From Sabethes cyaneus (Eukaryota > Arthropoda > Insecta > Diptera > Culicidae), in assembly GCF_943734655.1 (NCBI RefSeq), contig NC_071353.1, positions 73,989,493-74,053,492 of the forward strand: a stretch of 64,000 nt of DNA. Direction: 5' to 3'. The notes beneath the pieces are model-generated. The model worked only from the letters and a program-made list of their open reading frames with translations. It did not search any database and was not told the DNA's origin. The position numbers and the translations under genes are program-made. Shown here one piece after another: positions 23,916 through 42,437 of this stretch. Each line of letters starts with the position of its first letter. Positions within the stretch are counted from its first letter, which is position 1.

Positions 23916-25870
23916 CACAGTGGGACGGCTTCAAAAATAGGCGGACATCAGCTTTTGCGGCGAAACTATTCAGTATTCCGCATTAGTGTCTTCACAAAAA
24001 TTTCTTGGTTTTTAATGTGTTGTTTTGTTAGATAAAAAAAATTACATTAAGGGGGTGGGTCAATAAATAGAGAAATTAACTTTTTTATTTTAGGTCCAAA
24101 ATAAACAGTGCCTAAGGAAAAGTGGTAGATGACATTATTTAGAGACTATTTGGTGCAGGAAAAAAGTTTCTATTCCTTAAGGGAAAAAAGATATTGAGCA
24201 ACACATTAACAAACCCCCTTAATATCAGTTTTCCTAATTTTTTTTGCTTATTTCCGTATCTACGTACTTTTGATATTCAGTGAAGTTTAAGATATAGTAA
24301 AAATGCATCTTTTTGCTGAAGAGAGCGTAGCTCTAACCTTGTGGGATTTTGAGCTGTTACAGTTTTTATATAATTTTCTAGTCAATTTTAAAGTGATTTA
24401 TTTCAAAAAGGCGCAAGTATGCGCAGCCAATCTCAGCGACTTTAAGTGTTATGATGTAGTGGCTTACATTTCATGTATATGACACGGTGGAACACGGTGG
24501 AACATTTGAGCAAACTGCGTCTAAAAATATCGCGTTTTACGCCTGGAATATTACATAAAATCACATAATAGCCCAATACAAATGGTATAAACTCATTTGA
24601 AATAAAAATAAATTTAATAATATATGATCAAAAAACTCAATGATGCTATATTTATAAATATCTGTTCATTTCTTCATCGTTAGCTTCTTAGGAGTCAAGA
24701 GTACCGTTTCCCGGTACTCTTTGGTTCATGCAATAACTTCAGTGCTGCTTCACTAATAGCGAATTTGTTTATTCAATCCGGATTGAAACCGGATGAATTT
24801 TTTGTGTTCATTTGCTCCTATCTGCAGATAAAATTCATCCAGTTCCAACCCGGATTGAATAAACAAATTCGCTATAAATAGCATTTTTCCGTTTTGTGTT
24901 CTTACCTACTGATGAAATTATCGGATCAGATGATAGCATTGAGCGGTTAAATATATCTTGATTTGTAGATACTCTGTGAACATAAACGTATGCAATTCGG
25001 AACAAAATACAACATATATGATGACTAATATTCACCTTGAACATTTTGAAGCAGCATTGAAGTTATTGCGTGAACCAGATTTTTCAGGAAACGGTACTCT
25101 TGACTTCTCCGAAGCTAACGATGAAGAAATGAACAGTTATTTAGAAATATAGCATCATTGAATTTTGAAATCGTATATTATTAAATTTATTTTTATTTTA
25201 AATGGGGTAAACCATTTGTATTGGTCTATTACGTTATTTTATGTAATTTTTCAGGCGTAAAACGCGATATTTTTAGTCGCAGTTTGCTCAAATGTTCCAC
25301 CGTGACATATACATAAAACGAAAGCCACTATATCACAACACTTAAAGTCGCTGAGGTTGGCTGCGCATACTTGCGCCTTTTTGAAATAAATCACCTTAAA
25401 ATTGACTAGAAAATTATATAAAACTGTAACAGCTCAAAATCCCATAAGGTTAGAGCTACGCACTCTTCAGCAAAAAGATGTATTTTTACTATATCTTAAA
25501 CTTTGCTGAACATCAAAAGTACGTAGAAACGGAAATAAGTAAGAAAAATTAAGAAAACTGATATTAAGGGGGTTTGTTATTGTGTAGCTCAATATCTTTT
25601 TCCCTTAAGAGATAGAAACTTTCTTCCTTCACCAAATACTCTTTAAATAATGTCATCTACCACTTTTCCTTAGGCACTGTTTATTTTGGACCTAAAATAA
25701 AAAAGTTAATTTCTCTATTTATTGACCCACCCTCTTAATGTAATTTTCTTTTATCTGACAAAAAAATACATTAAAAACCAAGAAACTTTTGCGAAGACAC
25801 TAATGCGGAAAACTTAATAGTTTCGCCGCAAAAGCTGATGACCGCCTATTTTTGAAGCCGTCCCACTGTG
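23916..25870. mobile_element. Transib-like giant hairpin element
   Basis: The termini are CACAGTGGGACGGCTTCAAA and its inverted copy, flanked by 5-bp CTTCG at 23911-23915 and 25871-25875. CAC(A/G)(A/G)TG ends plus a 5-bp duplication are the signature of Transib, the superfamily related to RAG1. CACAGTG equals the consensus heptamer of V(D)J recombination signals. The arms are inverted copies of about 840 bp (to ~24755 and from ~25040), leaving a ~280-bp loop. No transposase is recognisable. An open frame in the right arm (24958-25152) that includes FSGNGTLDFSEANDEEMNSY is present in broken form in the left arm, so it is part of the repeat. The 5-bp duplication could be coincidental. Confidence 0.6.
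24759..24872. mobile_element. 114-bp foldback MITE in the hairpin loop
   Basis: The ends GCGAATTTGTTTATTCAATC and the inverted copy pair over about 45 bp, flanked by TA on both sides (24757-24758 and 24873-24874). A TA duplication fits a Tc1/mariner-type MITE. It lies at the apex of the Transib-like hairpin. Confidence 0.65.
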
Positions 25871-26010
25871 CTTCGGTGAGAATTGAACCCGTCGCCAGCC
25901 GCTATCGATTACACTCCCATATGTCGCTATGCAAGAAAAGCGCAACGCTTTTACCGGTTGATCTGAAAACGGTAGTTGCAAGTCAGCTGCCAATAGCCCT
26001 ACTTAAATTT
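25871..26010 (-). repeat. Possible tRNA-related SINE head, part 2
   Basis: On the minus strand GGGTTCAATTC (near 25880-25890) matches a B box, preceded by a plausible tRNA-like region with TCGATAGCGGCTGG. Its downstream part appears at 23740-23910 across the Transib-like insertion. No second copy in the window confirms it. Confidence 0.35.
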
Positions 26011-26168
26011 CCGAAATTCTTCACGCGGGTGATTGATTTGCTTAGCAAAGTGGAATGTAGCGAAAGATTCTATTTTTCGCAATTCACCCGTAAGTTTCAT
26101 TTTGGGGGAATTACCTACGTTTTATTGTGTTTTCATGTGATGGCATACATGTTGTGAACATATAAATA
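26011..26168. other. Unassigned spacer
   Basis: Short non-repetitive sequence between the SINE-like head and a Helitron-like element; no gene is seen. Confidence 0.3.
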
Positions 26169-26768
26169 CTAGCTGACCCGACAAACTACGTATTACCACA
26201 AATTAACCTGTGTTGTACATAAATCATGAATCTCGGATGATCTTTGTCGCAATCTCGAGTTTTGTAAGCCCCCCAGTGGGCGACGCTTCCGACGGCGGGT
26301 CACCGGCAACACTCGCGACCGTCTCGTCCTGAATGATCTAGTGTTACTATAGATAGTTTTTGTGGTCTTGTATTGACTAATGTTTTATGGAAGTCTCGAA
26401 TTTCTCGAGTTCGATTAGTTTTTGAGTTTCGGAAAAATTTCTGTTTTATTTGTATGAGAGTCCATATCCCCCTACCAGGGGTGAGAGGTCTCTAACTATC
26501 GTAAAATAAATTCAAGACTCCAAAATCTCCCACATGCCAAATTTGGTTCCATTTGCTTGATTAGTTCTCAAGTTATAAGGAAATTTGAATTTCATTTGTC
26601 TGGGAGCCCCCCCTCTTAGTGGGGGGAGGGGTTTCTAACCATCACTAAAACCTTTCCTGGCCCCGAAAACCTTCACATGCATATTTTTACGCCGATTGGT
26701 TCAGTAGTTTTCGATTCTATAAGGAACATACGGAGAGACAGACAGAAATCCTTTTTTATAGGTATAGA
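26169..26768 (-). mobile_element. Complete short Helitron-like element
   Basis: On the minus strand it begins TCTATACCTATAAAAAAGG directly after A and ends GGGTCAGCTAG directly before T, with no target duplication. TC..CTAG ends inserted between A and T are the Helitron pattern. At 600 bp it contains the unique 3' region, about one and a half 143-bp units and only about three TGTC units. It encodes nothing. It is the best size reference for the 9.4-kb relative at 32725-42131. Confidence 0.7.
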
Positions 26769-26783
26769 TTATATTTATTGCAC

Positions 26784-28073
26784 ACCGTCATCCGGGGCGA
26801 GATTGTGCCAAAAAAGCATATATTTTTGTTCTTTAGCTCAGTATACACACAATTTAGGAACTAAGTTGATTTCAAACCAGTCAATATATAGTAAATTGTT
26901 CAATTAACAACTACCGTAGAGATGGTTTAGTTACAATGAAACCTAATTTTATTGGAAGTGCATGAACTTTGGCACAATCTCACCCCTTCTAGGGGGTGAC
27001 ATTGTGCCAAAAACATAAAGTTAGATTCAAAACCTAAACAGTGAGCATTAGCATGTTTATAAACAATACACCTAAATATCAGTATAAAGTAGTTCACATC
27101 GGGCTGTCCATGAGCTAAGTGGACTATTGAGGGCAGGGGGTCGGCCAAAAACAACGCATCATACAAAAAGTATGAACGAAAATAACCCGGATATGTCTGA
27201 AATAACTAAAAATGAGTTCGTAGTCAATGGACAGCCTTTATATAGCCAGTAGCGTTTCTAGGGTTAACAAGGGGGAGATATATGAAGGGGTGTATTCTAA
27301 GGAAGCATACCTATTTGATCATTTAACAAAAGTAACCTTTACTTCGTTCGAGATCCCGCGGCCGCAGAACATGTGACCTATCCCACCCCCCTCAACCCTT
27401 CCTTAAAACTGGCAGTTTATACACGGTATAATATATTCGTCTTATGTTAGAGTGTTTATTCAAAGTATCTGAAATTTCCAGAGAAAAAGTAAAAATTAGT
27501 TTTAATTATTTAGCAGACCTTCGATTCTGTTTGCTCCAAAATGGATGATGCAATCTAATCCATCAAAATATTGTGCTCATTAGTAAATAGTGTGAGTGTA
27601 CTGACGTACTTTTGGTGTGTATGTGAAATCCACAAATTGGATCGATCATAATGGATTGGCACAATCTCACCCCGTGAAGCTCGAAAAGTAAAAACTTTCG
27701 AAAAATATTATTTTCATAATCAAAACTTATCCAACGCTTAATAACCTTTCAATACATTGTAAATGATTAGTTTATATACCTTTAAGATAGCAAGTTGATA
27801 CGATTTCTTGTTTGGGTTGGTTTATGCGGGACATTTTTTACAAGCGTTATTTCCGCGTGTTTTTGATCGCGAAATTTGAAACCCTGTTTAGGCTAAATAG
27901 TTTGCTAATATCATCTGTGTTCCATTCTAAGTTATGAATAAATAAGTTATGTTCATCATCATTTTGAATTTAGGTCACCAGTTTCTATAGATATAACAAA
28001 TTTTCACAAACAAACATTTTTGGTTTTTGGCACAATCTCACCCCCGTGGCACAATCTCACCCCGGATGGCGGT
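26784..28073. mobile_element. Inverted-repeat element K with repeated GGCACAATCTCACCCC motif
   Basis: The left end ACCGTCATCCGGGGCGAGAT and the inverted right end (28047-28073, reading ACCGCCATCCGGGGTGAGAT) form a ~27-bp inverted repeat. The motif GGCACAATCTCACCCC or its complement recurs at 26796, 26971, 26995, 27659, 28028 and 28048; the pair at 26971-27010 is itself a palindrome. These may be transposase-binding sites. The ACCGTCA..CGGGGT end resembles element A (2549-10753). No protein is encoded and no clear target duplication is visible. Confidence 0.65.
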
Positions 28074-28734
28074 ATTGTCCGTATGCATATGGCGATGCCA
28101 GCAGTGAAAGAGAATTCGTAGGCTGCTCGCACTTACAGGAAATCTCACGCCGAATTGTCAACGCGTGTTGACAAAAGCAAAAATACTTCCCTTTCTTTTT
28201 TTCTCACGCAAAACCCTGACAATATCAGTAACGCTGGTGATGGGTATAATTAAAAGAACAGTCACAGATGAAGGGAATTGTAAATTAAAAACGATAATTA
28301 ATTCACACTACCGACCAGACGGGTCGGCGTGTCAGAACGGAATCCCCTTTATTTTCCTAAATTCTTTTCACAAAGTTATTTCCTCACCTACTAAAACTCT
28401 TTGTCCTAAGGAAACTCCTCCTTCTCGAGGTAGTTCCGTCCTATTCTGCCTAGTCGCAGACCTTTCGCTGTCCGTTGAGCTTCCCTCTCGCGCATATATT
28501 TTAGCCCCTCGCGCGGGAACTTTGTTTTTGTCAAATGGAACAGTTCCGCGCTTCGTTGTTTACCTTAGACGGCAAAACTGCAATACTTCGCGCAACAGCG
28601 CATTTGTTTTGGGAAAAACTAGAAATAATGAAGCATTGTCCAACTAGAAATCCTCGCATCCTGATTGGTTGGAAAAGGCGTCATCGAAGTTTGCACGTGT
28701 TTTTTGCACAAAAGTGACAGAAACTCCCCGTCCC
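28074..28734. other. Unassigned, locally GC-richer DNA
   Basis: There is an open plus-strand frame at 28165-28647, but its composition is unstructured and no family motif is seen, so it is not called as a gene. No repeats shared with the rest of the window were noticed. Confidence 0.35.
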
Positions 28735-28940
28735 AATAGATCGAGGACTCTTGATGACATCTGTGCTTGGGAAATACGCCAAAGTGTAAATCCACCCCTT
28801 TTCTGTAACCGATGTTATGGTTTAGATATTTAGCCTAGTGCAATTGGATGTCCTGAAAGTAAACCCATTTTCTTCAACCGAGTAAACATTCAGTCTAGTA
28901 TAAATTAATGTCCTGAAAGTGAAACGTCATAGAAAAGTGA
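28735..28940 (+). repeat. Family D sub-repeat fragment
   Basis: Two to three degenerate units carry GACATCTGTGCTTGGGAA..ACGCCA and TTGGATGTCCTGAAAGTA, matching the ~88-bp units of the family D copies at 45360-45640 and 63830-63960. The D termini are absent. Confidence 0.55.
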
Positions 28941-29970
28941 GCGGGCATCCTTTCTTTTTGCCAGATCGTATCAGTATAGATACTGCAAGAAATTGTTCGG
29001 AAACTATTGTCTTGCACTGAAGGGATATTTATGCATGTGGCGTGATGGAGCAAAATCAGCGACTCTTGCTCTTATCCGAGTATAGTTTTGAATGTTTCTT
29101 TTGCTGCTTTGCGTCAGTTAATTACTTGCAATTCTTCACATAGTTTCAATAGTCAAGCATTATACTTTGATTAATTTCTTTCGAAAATGATGGACAAGAC
29201 AAGGCAGGAGGGATCCGTAGTGATGCCAATGTTTATTTGACCGTATAAATAAGGCAGTAAGATAGGGTAGTTGATCCAATAGTTGTGGTAGTACCAATAG
29301 TTACGCTACTATTCATTATTAATGCTTATTTTCGCCGTCGTAGCATTTTAAATAAAACAATTACGTTCATTATATAAATCAAGTTCTTAGGAGTATTGGT
29401 AGTTAGACTACACCATTTAAAATTAAAGCATAATTTGCTAAAATGCCGATTTTCTAAAATCTAATATTGTCAGTTCAGAGAAAAATTCTCATCGAGCGAT
29501 TTTGAACGAAAAAGAAGAAGCAACCCCGCAGTTGTCAAACTTCTCAAACACTGAAACAAAAACGCCGTTATGAATAACACGTGATACACTCATAATTGGA
29601 AATGCACAAAAATAAAATTTTCGCGCAAAACGTCACAAAAAAATTTTATTCCGAAGAACTAACGTCTGTTTTTTTTTCATTTAAATATAGAAAAACGTTT
29701 ATCTAGTCACATATTGCCATATTTTACTTACTCACATATTGAAAAAACGTCACGTCGAAATTTATTTGTTTATAACATTCAAACAACCGAACCGATTTTA
29801 ATGATTTTGGTTCCAAATGAAAAGTTTTCCTGTGAAGTTTTTAGGGAAAGTATTAAGCCGAAGCAATAAAACGAAATACACTTCTAATTAAAAATACGCG
29901 TGAATAATAATCTTTTAATTATGTTGGATTTGGTGTAGGCCAAAAATAAATTACCCATAATCCGTACCTA
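28941..29970. other. Unassigned AT-rich DNA
   Basis: No gene is present. ACCGATTTTAATGATTTTGG near 29793 resembles the arm of the 17136-22063 insertion, so a small fragment of that family may be present. Confidence 0.4.
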
Positions 29971-30070
29971 TTCAGCTTTTTACGAGCCATACTGGTAGAC
30001 GTGTTCGTAATATTTGAACAACATTTTTGACATTTCCCTAATACATCGCACGTTTTCTTTCCTAGGTCTA
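29971..30070 (+). repeat. Half of a foldback MITE (family G)
   Basis: The order TCAGCTTTTTACGAGCCATA, GTTCGTAATATTTG, TTTTTGACATTTCCC and CGCACGTTTTCTTTCC matches the left arm of the full copy at 51998-52232. The right arm is missing. Confidence 0.6.
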
Positions 30071-30399
30071 TAGAACAAGACAAATTTTGATATTTAACTT
30101 TTGTCATACAAATAAGATTCTAAGTTGAATTTATATTTTATTAAAATTATGTACTTCTTTAGATTTGGATTTAAGAAAGAATTATCTGATAAACAGTGTA
30201 GAAGCCAGGCAGGATATAATTTATTAGGTAGAACTAGGGTAGAAATATCTACGCCTTCTGGAAAAGAATATGAAGGAATGGGAAAACCCGGTTTTAGTGT
30301 AGGAAATCAGGATTCATCGGAAGTCCAGGCGTAGAAATTGTATGTCTCAAAGCGCACGTGACGTGGCATTGAAATTGATTTGAGCGAGGATGTTTGGAG

Positions 30400-31260
30400 A
30401 GTCCAATTCGCCCACTAAAACTTTCCTGATTAACAGAACTCTTTCAGTTTTTCTCCTATTGTCGAGAGTTTCAATGTTGAGTAGGTTGCAGTGGTCTTGA
30501 TACGGCGGAAGCACTAAAGGGTTTCACCAGGGTAGAAATCTCAAAGCATACCGTAAGAATTGTTTGTACTGCTTCCAACCTGGAGGACCAACTTCCAGTG
30601 AGGGGCTCCAAACTTCAGCAGCATACTCTAGGATAGAACACACAATAGAGAAGTACAGGGAACGTAAGCAAGATGGATATCTAAATTCTTTGGGTACCCT
30701 AAATATGAAGCCCAAATTTTAATTGCCTTTAGATATTACATATGAGTAGTGTTTCCGAAAACAGAGGCTCGTATCAAGAAGACTTGGGAGTTCTTTGATT
30801 GCATTTACCCTTTCCAGTATTTCGTTGCTGATGCGGTAGTTTCATATAATAGGTTCTTTCATGCGACTAAAAGAGATGATCGAACACTTGCGCACGCTAG
30901 TGGAAAGCTCATTCTTTTGATACCAGTCTGCAAAAATGTCGATTAGTTGTTGTAGTTCGCAGCAGTCTTCAATTGATTTGACCGGCACAAACATTTTAAG
31001 ATCATCAGCGTACAGCAATCTGGATCCTCGTGGAAGTACAGCACAAACGTCGTTAAAGAATAAGGAAAACAATAGCGGTATGAGGTTACTTCTTTGTGGA
31101 ACGATATTGAAAAACATACAGGACAGTCCATCCGCTTGCCGCAACCATCTGCGTGATTCAAAAGGACACGAGGGTGTCCCCGAAACGCGCACATAGCACA
31201 TCACTTACTCCAGAGTAGCGTTGATCAGCCGCGTCAGTTAATCCAGAAAACCGTATTCAA
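30400..31260 (-). pseudogene. Chimeric LINE relic: RTE fragment joined to a CR1/Jockey-type reverse transcriptase fragment
   Basis: On the minus strand 31260-31105 encodes MCYVRVSGTPSCPFESRR and LRQADGLSCMFFNIV, clearly homologous to VMCFVRISG..RQGDGLSCMLFNIA of the RTE ORF at 4753-7820. At about 31100 the same frame switches to a different family: PQRSNLIPLLFSLFFNDV, then LLYADDLKMF (catalytic YADD) and NELSTSVRKCSIISFSR. The C-terminal part reappears at 30715-30524 (FRVPKEFRYPSCLRSLYFS, SILEYAAEVWSP). Stops and frameshifts are frequent. An in-frame junction within the same domain suggests template switching, but adjacent insertion is also possible. Confidence 0.65.
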
Positions 31261-31269
31261 TGTATAAAA

Positions 31270-31795
31270 CGCTTACTAAATAATAGTCTGCCATCTTGGA
31301 TTTCAAAATGGTTCAAATCTATTTTCGACTACTGGCAGTTAGCTCCGATCTAAAAAAGTCTGTATTGCAAGGTTTTTCATGAAAAATGCTAAATAATAGT
31401 CCGCCATCTTGGATTTCAAAATGGTGTCAAACATCTATTTTCGACTACCAGCAGTTAGCTCCGATCTAAAAAAGTCTGTATTGCAAGGTTTTTTCATGAA
31501 AAATGCTAAATAATAGTCCGCCATCTTTGATTTCAAAATAATGTCAAACATCTATTTTCGACTACTGGCAGTTAGCTCCGATCTAAAAAAAAGTCTGTAT
31601 TGCAAGGTTTTTCATGAAAAATGCTAAATAATAGTCCGCCATCTTGGATTTCAAAATAATGTCAAACATCTATTTTCGACTACTGGCAGTTAGACCCGTT
31701 CTAAAAAAGTCTAATTGCAAGGGTTTCCAATTTTCCATCTAAAATGCTAAACAATAGTCCGTCATCTGGGATTTCAAAATGACGAGACTTACAAA
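31270..31795 (+). repeat. ~117-bp tandem array, five copies
   Basis: Units start at TAATAGTC(T/C)GCCATCTTGG near 31281, 31394, 31511, 31629 and 31752 (spacing 113-123 bp). Each contains GATTTCAAAAT, CTATTTTCGACTAC, GCAGTTAGCTCCGATC and CTGTATTGCAAGG. Copies 2 to 4 are nearly identical; the last is the most diverged. It is non-coding. Confidence 0.9.
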
Positions 31796-32724
31796 GAACG
31801 CATGAGACTATTTTGCAAGATGACATTTAGTATCAGTGATGAAACTGACCGTCACCAGCCCCGATAGGGGTAGCAAGTACATGTAGTTCACTACGAGTTG
31901 AGTAGGTTTTTAAACTACTGCACGATTTAGTTAGATACTCTGTCTAGCTCACAGCAGCTCTATGTTTGATTCTAATGGGATGCTTTTTATAACCTTTTCC
32001 ATGTCAATAATTCGTATTTACATTGCTAACTCTAAAAAAAATATGTTTCTGCGTCGTTGAAATGTATATTTTAAATGTACTTTTTAAATTTTTGTGCGAT
32101 TAAATGTATATTTTTGCAGGTTATGACTAAAAATAATTCAGCGTGTACGCATAATGTTTACGTGTTTCTTTAGATGAGTTTGTATCAGTGTTTTATCAGA
32201 ACTGTCAGTTTCGGTTGTCAGTTGCGGTTGTCAGAATGAGCGCAAAACGCTAATTTTTCTCTGAACGGACAATACAACTATGGGCGCAGTTGAAGCGCAC
32301 AACTATAGGGTCTCATTTCTATAGTTGCGTTATAATGTTTTTCACCTAGCAACCTAGCAATGTATACTGAATAACACAATTAAAGGAACACCAAACTTAA
32401 TTAAGAGAATATTAGCGCAACTATTAGTACAATATAATTGAATCGCAAAATTCATTTTTTTCTTTATAAAGCTTCTCGTACAACGAATGCAATTGTCTTG
32501 ACTATGACAAATGCCTTGTATTTGCTAAATTTATATTCCACAAGCATTAATTGAAGCATATACCTCAATAAACCAGAAAAAAGGAATTACATTGTGCTTA
32601 GCTACGCGACTAATGGAGCGTCTACCCTACTTGCAAAAATTTGGATTTCTCAAAAATTGTAACACAGCCAAGCAATTTTATCATAACAATTTTTTGATAT
32701 CATCAAAATACATATATATATATA
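31796..32724. other. Unassigned intergenic DNA
   Basis: No gene is present. It contains TGTCAGTTTCGGTTGTCAG with a nearby near-repeat (about 32205-32240) and ends in a short TA repeat at the Helitron-like insertion site. Confidence 0.4.
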
Positions 32725-32746
32725 TCTATACCTATAAAGAAGGATT

Positions 32747-39796
<7,050 letters not shown>

Positions 39797-39879
39797 CGTA
39801 TGTGCCTTATAGAAAGAATCGTAAACTACTGAACCAATCGGCATGAAAATATGCATGTAGAGGTTTTTTAAGGCCAGGA

Positions 39880-41830
39880 AAGGTTTTAGTGATGGTTAGA
39901 AACTCCTCCCCCCACTAAGAGGGGGGGCTCCCATACAAATGAAACACAAATTTCTGCATAACTCGAGAACTAATCAAGCAAATAGAACAAAATTTGGCAT
40001 GTGGGTGTTTTCGGTGACAAGAATTTATTCTATGGTAAATTGAGACCCCTCCCCTCTTTATAAGGGGAATTATAACTCCTCTCCTCTTTAAAAGGGGGGG
40101 TTTCCATACAAATTTCCTCATAACTCGAGAACTAATCAAGCAAATGGAACCAAATTTGGCATGTGAAGGTTTTCGAGGGCAAGAATATTTTCTATAGTAA
40201 ATTAGGATCCCTCCCCACTTTAAGGGGGGGGGTTCCTGTACCAAAGAAACACAATTTTCCTCATAACTCAAGAAGTAATTAAGCAAATGGAACCAAATTT
40301 GGCATGTGGGTGTTTTTGGAGACAAAAACTTTTTCTATGATGAATTGGGACCCCTCCCCGTTTTAGGAGGGGGGATCCTATACACATGAAATAAAAATTT
40401 CCTCATAACTGAAGAACTAATCAAGCAAATGGAACAAAATTTGGCATGTGAAAGTTTTCGAAGACAAGAATATTTTCTATGGTAAATAAGGACCCCTCTC
40501 CACTTTAAGAAGGGGGGCTCCTATACAAACGAAATACAAATTTACTCATAACTCGAGAACTAATCAAGCAAATGGAACAAAATTTGGCACGTGGGTGTTT
40601 TTGGAGACAAAATTTTTTTCTATGATGAATTGGGACCCCTCCCCGCTTTAGGAAGGGGGGCTCCTATACAAATGAAATGCAAATTTCCTCATAACTCGAG
40701 AATTAATCAAGCAAATGGAACCAAATTTGGCATGTGAAAGTTTTCTAGGGCAAGAATATTTTCTATGGTGAATTAGAACCCCTCCCCACTTTAAGAGGGG
40801 GGGCTCCTATACAAACGAAATACAAATTTCCTCATAACTCGAGAACTAATCAAGCAAATGGAACCAAATTTGACACGTGGGTGTTTTTGGAGACAAAATT
40901 TTTTTCTATGATGAACTGGGACCCCTCCCCACTTTAGGAGGGGGGCTCCTATACAAATGAAATACAAATTTCCTCATAACTCGAGAACTAATCAAGCAAA
41001 TGGAACCAAATTTGGCATGTGGAGGTTTCTGGAGGCAAAAATATTTTCTATGATGAATTAGGACCCCTCCCAACTTTAAGAGGGGGTGCTTCTACACAAA
41101 TGAAATACAAATTTCCTCATAATTCGAGAACTAATCAAGCAAATGGAACCATATTTGGCATGTGGGTGTTTTTGGAGGCAACCATTTTTTCTATGATGAA
41201 TTAGGACCCCTTACTTTTTTAAGAGGGGGGGCTCTCATACAAACGAAATACAAATTTTCTTCTAACTCTAGAACTAATCAAGCAAATGGAACCAAATTTA
41301 TCATGTGGGTGTTTTTGTAAGCAAGAATATTTTCTATGGATTTCCTCACTTTAAGAGAGGGGGGCTCCTATACAAATGAAAAACAAATTTCCTCAAAACT
41401 CGAGAACAAATCAAGCAAATGGAACCAAATTTGACATGTAAGTGGTTTTGGACGCAAGATTTTTTTCTATGGTGAATTGATACCCCTCTCTTCTTTAGAA
41501 AGGGAGTTATGGCCCATCTCCCCTTTAAGAGGGTAGGCTTCCATACAAATGAAATGCAAATTTCCTCTTATCTCGAGAACTAATCAATCAAATGGAACCA
41601 AATTTGGCATGTGGGAGTTTTAGATGGCAGAAATTTTTTCTATGGTGAATTACGACCCCTTTCCCTTTTAAGAGGGGAGCTCCCATACAAATGAAATTCA
41701 AATTTCCTTATAACTTGAGAACTAATCAAGCAAATGGAACCAAATTTGGCATGTGGGAGATTTTGGAGTCTTGAATTTATTTTACGATAGTTAGAGACCT
41801 CTCACCCCTGTGGTAGGGGGATATGGACTC
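39880..41830 (+). repeat. ~143-bp tandem units of the Helitron-like element
   Basis: About 13 units have a CTCGAGAACTAATCAAGCAA block recurring every ~143 bp (for example 40548, 40691, 40833, 40976, 41119); the first interval is ~160 bp. Each unit has a C-run/G-run palindrome such as CCCCTCCCCACTTTAAGAGG, followed by ATACAAATGAAATACAAATT. The units vary by a few substitutions and small indels. Confidence 0.9.
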
Positions 41831-42161
41831 TCATACAAATAAAACAGAAATTTTGCGAAACTCAACTCGAACTAACTAACTAATCGAACTCGAGAAATTC
41901 GAGACTCTTCCATAAAACATTAGTCAATACAAGACCACAAAAACTATCTATAGTAACACTAGATCATTCAGGACGAGACGGTCGCGAGTGTTGCCGGTGA
42001 TCCGCCGTCGGAAGCGCCGCCCACTGGGGGGCTTGCAAAACTCGAGATTGTGACAAAGATCATCCGAGATTCATGATTTATGTACAACACAGTTTAATTT
42101 GTGGCAGTACGAAGTTTGACGGGTCAGCTAGTGTATATATATGTGTGTGTGTGTGTGTGTA

Positions 42162-42437
42162 CAGTCAGTCCACAATCATGGGTCACACACAATTATGGCT
42201 CTAGTTTTCAGAACATTGCATAATCCATGTAAAAGAGTTCATTATGCTAAGTTCTGAAAACTAATGCCAGAATTATAGGTCATTTTAGCTTTATCTATTT
42301 ATTAATGCATGAATATTATACTACTTGATTGATAAAATTATTATTCATAAGCAGCACTAATTATTTGGTCAAACATTCGATGATATTGAAAAAATTAACA
42401 GCTGAAGCTAAAATGACCCACGATTGTGGACTGACTG
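42162..42437. mobile_element. 276-bp mariner/pogo-type MITE
   Basis: The termini CAGTCAGTCCACAATCATGG and the inverted copy match over about 24 bp, flanked by TA at 42160-42161 and 42438-42439. A CAGT start with a TA target fits the Tc1/mariner/pogo group. It is non-coding. Confidence 0.8.

Noticed and set aside
24958..25152. Possible 64-codon gene in the Transib-like hairpin
   Set aside because: It lies in a repeat arm whose inverted counterpart is interrupted by stops, and no transposase motif is visible.
28165..28647. 160-codon open frame
   Set aside because: No domain, no homologous frame elsewhere in the window and low-complexity composition; not enough to call a gene.
39880..41830. 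CRISPR-like regularly spaced repeats
   Set aside because: The units are contiguous 143-bp tandem repeats without unique spacers, in a eukaryotic transposon.
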